The notes beneath the pieces are model-generated. The model searched no databases. It saw only the letters and a list, made by a program, of their open reading frames with translations, and was not told the origin of the DNA. Both the position numbers and the translations under genes were made by a program. 34,835 nt of DNA from Lachnospira sp. UBA2821 (lineage in GTDB: Bacteria > Bacillota > Clostridia > Lachnospirales > Lachnospiraceae), in NCBI GenBank assembly GCA_002351535.1, contig DEGR01000025.1, positions 1 to 34,835 on the forward strand, written 5' to 3'. This document shows, piece by piece, positions 29,811 through 34,835 of the stretch. Position 1 is the stretch's first letter; the number at the start of each line of letters is the position of its first letter.

Positions 29811-30338
29811 ATGAGATACATAATTACAGGAAGAAACATCGACGTTACAGAAGGATTGAGAGCGGCAGTACAGGAGAAGATTGGTAAGCTCGAAAGATAT
29901 TTTACAGAGGATACGGAGGTACATGTAACACTTAGTGTTGAGAAAGAAAGACAGAAGATAGAGGTTACTATTCCTGTCAAAGGAAATATTATCAGATCTG
30001 AGCAGGTCAGCAGTGATATGTATGTTTCAATCGATCTTGTTGAAGAGATAATTGAAAGACAGCTTAAAAAGTATAAGAATAAGATTGTTGACAGAAAGCA
30101 GGCAGTAGAAGTATTTACACCTGAATATATTGATAAAGATTACGATGAAGATGATAACATACAGATTATAAGAACTAAGAAGTTTGGAATAAAACCAATG
30201 GATCCGGAAGAGGCATGTATCCAGATGGAACTTTTAGGACATAATTTTTATGTTTTTAGCAATTCAGAGACAGGTGAAGTCAACGTAGTATATAAGAGAA
30301 AAGGCAATACTTACGGATTGATTGAGCCGGAGTTTTAA
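29811..30338 (+). CDS. hpf: Ribosome hibernation-promoting factor, long form
   Basis: Long HPF binds the 30S subunit and pairs two ribosomes into inactive 100S dimers in stationary phase or stress. The 175-residue length is that of the long form. The S30AE/YfiA domain covers about 1-95 (MRYIITGRNIDVTEGLRAAV, KIGKLERYF) and the C-terminal dimerisation domain about 118-175 (MDPEEACIQMELLGHNFYVF, NVVYKRKGNTYGLIEPEF). Of three possible in-frame ATGs, 29811 is chosen because AAGGAG is nine bases before it and the family starts there. It has its own promoter and terminator and precedes secA, the usual Firmicutes order. Confidence 0.95.
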   Translation: MRYIITGRNIDVTEGLRAAVQEKIGKLERYFTEDTEVHVTLSVEKERQKIEVTIPVKGNIIRSEQVSSDMYVSIDLVEEIIERQLKKYKNKIVDRKQAVEVFTPEYIDKDYDEDDNIQIIRTKKFGIKPMDPEEACIQMELLGHNFYVFSNSETGEVNVVYKRKGNTYGLIEPEF

Positions 30339-30378
30339 TCTGACAACAGAAGACAGATAATGCAATATTAGCATAATT

Positions 30379-30411
30379 AAAAGGAGACGGAAGTTTTATC
30401 CGTCTCCTTTT
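30379..30411 (+). terminator. Rho-independent terminator after hpf
   Basis: AAAAGGAGACGG (30379-30390) pairs with CCGTCTCCTTTT (30400-30411) around a nine-base loop. Outer TAGCAT/ATGCTA arms extend the structure, and an A-run/T-run flanks the stem so it may work in both directions. Confidence 0.9.
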
Positions 30412-30428
30412 GTCATGCTAATTAAAGG

Positions 30429-30457
30429 TTGAATAATTTGCCATATAGTGTTAAAAT
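30429..30457 (+). promoter_or_regulatory. Promoter of secA-prfB
   Basis: TTGAAT (30429-30434) and TAAAAT (30452-30457) are 17 bases apart, about 90 bases before the secA start. The leader shows no recognisable element such as a SecM-like arrest peptide. Confidence 0.6.
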
Positions 30458-30555
30458 ATACCATATGTTTTAAGTAAAAGTAGCTTTAAAGAATAAATAT
30501 AAAACTCTTTGCTGCTACATGTAAAAGCAAATTATAAGTTATAGGAGATTTATCA

Positions 30556-33132
30556 ATGGGATTAGCAGCTAAAGTGTTTGGTACACATAGTGAACGAGAG
30601 ATAAAAAGAATAAGACCGATATTGAAAAAAATATTGTCTTATAGAGATACAATGATGGCATATTCAGACGAGGAACTTCGTGGAAAGACAGATGAGTTTA
30701 AAGCCAGACTTGCAAAGGGAGAGACTCTTGATGATATTCTTCCGGAGGCATATGCCGTTGTAAGAGAAGCTGCAAGAAGAGTGTTAAATACAGAGCATTA
30801 TGAAGTACAGCTTATGGGTGGAATTATTCTTCATCAGGGACGTATTGCCGAGATGAAGACCGGTGAAGGTAAAACACAGACATGTCTGTTACCTGCATAT
30901 CTTAATGCACTTGAAGGAAAGGGCGTTCATGTAGTAACAGTTAATGACTATCTTGCAAAGCGAGATGCTGAGTGGATGGGACAGGTTCATGAATTCCTCG
31001 GACTGAAAGTTGGTGTTGTACTCAATGACATGGACAATGACCAGAGAAGAGAAGCATATAACTGTGATATAACATATGTTACCAATAATGAGCTGGGATT
31101 TGATTACTTAAGAGATAACATGGTTATATACAAAGAACAGCTTGTTCAGAGAGAACTTCACTATGCAATTGTGGATGAGGTCGATTCAGTTCTTATTGAT
31201 GAGGCAAGAACACCACTTATTATTTCGGGTCAGAGTGGAAAATCTACAAAGCTTTATGAAGCATGTGATATTCTTGCAAAACAGCTTGTAAAAGGACAGG
31301 AAAGTCAGGAATTAACAAAGCTTGCAGCAATCATGCAGGAAGAGATAGAAGAAGATGGAGACTTTATTGTTAATGAAAAGGATAAAGTAGTTAATCTTAC
31401 GGCTGAGGGTGTAAGAAAAGTTGAGAAATTCTTTAATATTGAGAACCTTGCTGATCCTGAAAATCTTGAAATTCAGCATAATATAATACTTGCCCTCAGA
31501 GCACATTACTTAATGTTCAGGGATCAGGATTATGTTGTAAAGGATGATCAGGTTCTTATTGTTGACGAATTTACAGGACGTATTATGCCGGGAAGAAGAT
31601 ATTCAGATGGACTTCATCAGGCTATAGAGGCAAAAGAACATGTAAAAGTTAAGAGAGAAAGTAAAACTCTTGCGACAATTACATTCCAGAACTTCTTCAA
31701 CAAATATGATAAAAAATGTGGTATGACAGGTACAGCTCTTACAGAGGAGCAGGAGTTCAGAAATATATATGGAATGGATGTTGTATCTATACCTACTAAC
31801 AGACCTGTTGCACGTATAGATTTGGATGATGCTGTATATAAGACAAAGAAGGAAAAACTGAATGCAGTTGTCCGTTCTGTTAAAGAAGCTCATGAGAAGG
31901 GACAGCCTGTACTTGTTGGTACAATTACAATTGAGGCATCAGAAGAAATAAGCAATATGCTTAGAAAAGAAGGAATTCCACATCAGGTATTGAATGCAAA
32001 ATTCCATGAATTAGAGGCTGAAATTGTTGCACAGGCAGGTGTACATGGTGCAGTTACAATCGCAACTAATATGGCAGGTCGTGGTACAGATATTAAACTT
32101 GATGATGATGCAAGAGCAGCAGGTGGATTAAAGATTATCGGTACAGAAAGACATGAGTCACGTCGTATAGATAATCAGTTGAGAGGTCGTTCAGGAAGAC
32201 AGGGAGATCCGGGTGAGTCGAGATTCTACATATCACTTGAAGATGATATAATGAGACTTTTTGGTTCAGAAAGACTTATGTCTGTATTCAATGCACTTGG
32301 CGTGCCTGAGAATGAACAGATAGAGCATAAGATGTTATCTAAGGCAATTGAGTCAGCACAGAAGAAGATAGAGGGTAACAACTTCGGTATAAGAAAGAAC
32401 CTTCTTGAGTATGATAAAGTTAATAATGACCAGAGAGAGATTATATATGCAGAAAGAAGAAGAGTTCTTGATGGAGAGAGTATGAGGGATGTTATCTATA
32501 AGATGATAACAGATACAGTTGAGAATATTGTTGACGCATGTATATCAGATGATGTAAGTGCTTCAGAGTGGGATATGATAGAGCTTAATGAACTTCTTCT
32601 TCCAATATTCCCATTTGATACAATTGAATTGACGGAAGAGCAGCGACAGACTATGAAGAGAGATGAACTTAAACATAATATTAAAGAAGCTGCAGTCAAA
32701 TTATATGAAGCTAAAGAGGCAGAATTCCCAGAACCGGAGGCTGTAAGAGAGCTTGAGAGAGTAATTCTTCTCAAAGTTATAGACAGAAAATGGATGGATC
32801 ATATAGATGATATGGACCAGTTAAGACAGGGAATAGGTCTTCAGGCATATGGTCAGAGAGATCCGCTTGTAGAGTACAAGATGAGTGGTTTTGAGATGTT
32901 TGACGGAATGATTAACAATATACGTGAAGAGACAGTTAAGTTATTATTACATGTTAAAGTTGAGCAGAAAGTTGAACGTGAGCAGGTTGCGAAGGTTACA
33001 GGAACTAACAAGGATGAGTCAGCAGCGAGAACACCTAAGAAGAGGGCGGCTGAAAAAGTATATCCAAATGACCCATGTCCTTGTGGAAGTGGTAAGAAAT
33101 ATAAACAGTGTTGTGGAAAGAAGGTGATTTAA
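30556..33132 (+). CDS. secA: Preprotein translocase ATPase SecA
   Basis: SecA is the motor that pushes unfolded secretory proteins through SecYEG. The 858-residue protein has Walker A MKTGEGKTQT (about 100-109), DEAD-like Walker B IVDEVDSVLIDEARTPL, the preprotein-binding domain (about 225-370), second motor domain with TNMAGRGTDIKL and QLRGRSGRQGDPG, the helical wing and scaffold, and a C-terminal zinc tail CPCGSGKKYKQCC used for SecB or ribosome contact. The length fits the Firmicutes housekeeping SecA1 rather than accessory SecA2. AGGAG lies before the ATG. prfB begins at the very next base after its stop. Confidence 0.98.
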   Translation: MGLAAKVFGTHSEREIKRIRPILKKILSYRDTMMAYSDEELRGKTDEFKARLAKGETLDDILPEAYAVVREAARRVLNTEHYEVQLMGGIILHQGRIAEMKTGEGKTQTCLLPAYLNALEGKGVHVVTVNDYLAKRDAEWMGQVHEFLGLKVGVVLNDMDNDQRREAYNCDITYVTNNELGFDYLRDNMVIYKEQLVQRELHYAIVDEVDSVLIDEARTPLIISGQSGKSTKLYEACDILAKQLVKGQESQELTKLAAIMQEEIEEDGDFIVNEKDKVVNLTAEGVRKVEKFFNIENLADPENLEIQHNIILALRAHYLMFRDQDYVVKDDQVLIVDEFTGRIMPGRRYSDGLHQAIEAKEHVKVKRESKTLATITFQNFFNKYDKKCGMTGTALTEEQEFRNIYGMDVVSIPTNRPVARIDLDDAVYKTKKEKLNAVVRSVKEAHEKGQPVLVGTITIEASEEISNMLRKEGIPHQVLNAKFHELEAEIVAQAGVHGAVTIATNMAGRGTDIKLDDDARAAGGLKIIGTERHESRRIDNQLRGRSGRQGDPGESRFYISLEDDIMRLFGSERLMSVFNALGVPENEQIEHKMLSKAIESAQKKIEGNNFGIRKNLLEYDKVNNDQREIIYAERRRVLDGESMRDVIYKMITDTVENIVDACISDDVSASEWDMIELNELLLPIFPFDTIELTEEQRQTMKRDELKHNIKEAAVKLYEAKEAEFPEPEAVRELERVILLKVIDRKWMDHIDDMDQLRQGIGLQAYGQRDPLVEYKMSGFEMFDGMINNIREETVKLLLHVKVEQKVEREQVAKVTGTNKDESAARTPKKRAAEKVYPNDPCPCGSGKKYKQCCGKKVI

Positions 33133-34249
33133 GTGGTAGAATTAGATCAGTTTAAGTCTGCTTTAGCTTCTTATACAGAGCCTCTTAATGAATTGAGGGA
33201 TTCACTTTGACCTTGCAGGCAAGGCAAAAAGAGTCGAAGAATTAGAAAGAATCATGGAAGAACCTGACTTCTGGGATGATGCACAGGAATCACAGAAAAA
33301 GATGAAAGAGTTAAATGAATTAAAAAGTGGCATTGAAGTAATTGAAAATCTGTATACACAGTATGAGGATATAGATACAATGATACAGATGGGATATGAA
33401 GAAAATGATGAGTCACTTGTGGCTGAAATTCAGGAAATGCTTGATTCTTTTGTTGAAAAACTAGAAAGTGTAAGAATAAAAACATTACTTTCAGATGAAT
33501 ATGACAAAGATAACGCAATATTAACATTGCATGCAGGAGCAGGAGGTACAGAGTCATGCGATTGGGCAGCAATGTTATGCAGAATGTATCAGCGTTGGGC
33601 TGATAAGAAGAATTATTCAGTAGAAATGCTTGATTTTCTTGATGGTGATGAGGCAGGTTTTAAGTCAGTTACGTTGCAGATAAATGGTGAAAATGCTTAT
33701 GGATATCTCAAGTCAGAGCGTGGTGTACACAGACTTGTAAGAATATCACCATTTAATGCGGCAGGAAAAAGACAGACATCATTCGTTTCATGTGATGTTA
33801 TGCCGGATATAGAGGAAGATATTGATATTGAGATTAACGATGATGATCTTAAGATTGATACTTACAGGAGTAGTGGAGCCGGTGGACAGCATATTAATAA
33901 AACATCATCAGCCGTAAGGATAACACATTTACCAACTAATATAGTTGTACAGTGCCAGAATGAACGTTCGCAATTTCAGAATAAAGATAAAGCTATGCAG
34001 ATGTTAAAGGCAAAACTGTATCTTATGAAAAAAGCTGAGAACGAAGAGAAAGCCTCAGGAATCCGTGGCGAGGTTAAAGAGATTGGATGGGGTAACCAGA
34101 TACGCTCTTATGTGTTGCAACCGTATACTATGGTCAAGGACCATAGGACTAATATGGAAGTTGGTAATGCACAAAGTGTTCTTGATGGCAACATAGATGC
34201 TTTCATTAGTGCATATCTTAAATGGATTAATAAGACACCGGAGAATTAG
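33133..34249 (+). CDS. prfB: Peptide chain release factor 2 (programmed +1 frameshift)
   Basis: RF2 ends translation at UGA and UAA. The first 25 codons run from GTG 33133 (AAGGTG upstream) to CTT at 33205-33207, followed by in-frame TGA (33208-33210). A +1 shift skipping T33208 continues at GAC 33209 to the stop at 34247-34249, giving about 371 residues, the normal RF2 length. Motifs in the main frame are the stop-codon-reading SPF in RISPFNAAGKRQ and the catalytic GGQ in SSGAGGQHINKTSSA. A reader who annotates only the open frame from ATG 33254 would lose about 40 residues. It directly follows secA, as in many Firmicutes. Confidence 0.96.
33195..33210 (+). promoter_or_regulatory. RF2 autoregulatory frameshift site
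   Basis: The slippery CTT-TGA-C is at 33205-33211, preceded by an internal Shine-Dalgarno-like GAGGG (33195-33199). When RF2 is scarce, ribosomes pause at TGA and shift +1 to make more RF2. The distance from GAGGG to CTT is five bases, longer than the three bases in the well-studied AGGGGG-TAT-CTT site. Confidence 0.9.
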
Positions 34250-34264
34250 GAAATGGAGGTAAAT

Positions 34265-34723
34265 ATGGAATTTAGACCAGTAATATTTAGTGTAAATGGA
34301 CAGAAGTTTGCTGTAAACATTAGTTGTGTTAGTGGAATTGAGAAAGTTCAGAATATTGTAGGAGTTCCTAATTCTAATAAAGATATTAAGGGAATTATTA
34401 ACCTTCGTGGTGAGGTAATACCGATATACAGCCTTAGAAGACATTTTAATATGCCGGATGCTGAATATACGGAGAGTTCACAATTTGTAATTGTATATAC
34501 AGATGATATAAGAATCGGGTTGGAAGTTGACTCTGTTGAAGAGATACATAAGGTTGAAGAAGGTATGATTGTTGATGTACCTGTTATAATTAAGAATGAT
34601 GAAACCCAGATGTTTGATAAAGTAATAAATATTGGGGGTGAATTGGTTCTGGTTATAAATATAGAGAAAATACTTACAATGGAACAGATGGAAGATATTA
34701 AACAATTAGTTGAGAATAAATAG
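34265..34723 (+). CDS. cheW: Chemotaxis coupling protein CheW
   Basis: CheW is the SH3-like adaptor that links chemoreceptors to the CheA kinase. The 152-residue protein consists of one CheW domain with VIFSVNGQKFAVNISCVSGIE at its start, the hallmark IKGIINLRGEVIPIYSLRR in the middle, and FVIVYTDDIRIGLEVDSVEEIHKV at the end of the core. ATG 34265 follows GGAGG by five bases; an ATG at 34253 overlaps that site. It is 15 bases after prfB, and no other chemotaxis gene is in the window, so it may be a stand-alone or accessory CheW. It suggests a motile or chemotactic relative. A strong terminator follows. Confidence 0.92.
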   Translation: MEFRPVIFSVNGQKFAVNISCVSGIEKVQNIVGVPNSNKDIKGIINLRGEVIPIYSLRRHFNMPDAEYTESSQFVIVYTDDIRIGLEVDSVEEIHKVEEGMIVDVPVIIKNDETQMFDKVINIGGELVLVINIEKILTMEQMEDIKQLVENK

Positions 34724-34753
34724 TAAAATATAATATTTATAGAGCTTAATTTT

Positions 34754-34806
34754 AATCCATATAAAGAGTATTATGCGTAAAAATATACTTTTTATGTGGA
34801 TTTTTT
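34754..34806 (+). terminator. Rho-independent terminator after cheW
   Basis: An 18-base stem (34754-34771 with 34785-34802, including a few G-T pairs; CATATAAAGAGTAT on the left arm) with a 13-base loop is followed by TTTTTT (34801-34806). It closes the secA-prfB-cheW run. The last 29 bases of the window show nothing recognisable. Confidence 0.9.
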
Positions 34807-34835
34807 ATTTTGGCTGAATTGGAATCCGAAATTCC

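Noticed and set aside
34055..34444. 129-residue - strand open frame across the prfB/cheW junction
   Set aside because: It lies antisense to two well-supported genes, has no domain-like features and no ribosome site; it is a by-product of AT-rich antisense sequence.

Overview
The window reads as chromosomal DNA of an AT-rich, low-GC Gram-positive anaerobe of the class Clostridia, most likely a Lachnospiraceae-type spore-former. This is inferred from AT-rich codon use, strong GGAGG-type ribosome sites, a GntR/YtrA ABC operon, the order hpf-secA-prfB, dipicolinate synthase (a spore trait), CheW (chemotaxis) and an HPr without the regulatory serine. Almost every gene lies on the + strand; one short-chain dehydrogenase is on the - strand. 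No tRNA, rRNA, CRISPR array, transposase or phage gene was seen.

Layout. 1-3960: a GNAT acetyltransferase, then an ABC-exporter operon (ATPase, membrane protein, GntR/YtrA repressor, second ATPase, short second membrane protein) behind a promoter whose -10 lies inside a 20-bp-arm palindrome. 3961-8019: a PTS operon that begins with a second palindrome-covered promoter and a LicT-type RNA antiterminator site overlapping a terminator. It encodes the antiterminator, an EIIB-EIIA protein with no membrane EIIC, HPr and enzyme I. 8020-8464: a guanine deaminase C-terminal remnant, then a promoter followed by two tandem TGCAA-N5-TTGCA elements. 8465-16495: a tightly packed run with a heavy-metal exporter, a Fur-family regulator, a glycerol-1-phosphate dehydrogenase/HAD fusion, thiE, a double GNAT protein, a FeoA-FeoB fusion and histidinol phosphatase. 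16567-21483: Nudix hydrolase, membrane glycerophosphodiesterase, nitrilase-family amidase and a MurJ/SpoVB-type flippase. 21616-26993: 2-isopropylmalate synthase fused to an AraC-type DNA-binding domain, dipicolinate synthase A and B, and asparagine synthetase. 26970-29500: the - strand dehydrogenase, an intergenic hairpin repeat and a secreted SH3/NlpC-P60 wall hydrolase. 29501-34835: a cluster of DnaA boxes, then hpf, secA, prfB with its programmed frameshift, and cheW.

The most striking object is the LeuA-AraC fusion: one reading frame joins the committed enzyme of leucine synthesis, with its leucine-sensing regulatory domain, to a complete AraC/XylS DNA-binding domain. That would be a one-protein feedback and transcription switch. 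Other points worth attention are the EIIC-less PTS operon that also carries HPr and EI, the G1P dehydrogenase-phosphatase fusion, the twin metal-operator candidate, and the DnaA-box cluster away from any visible replication gene.
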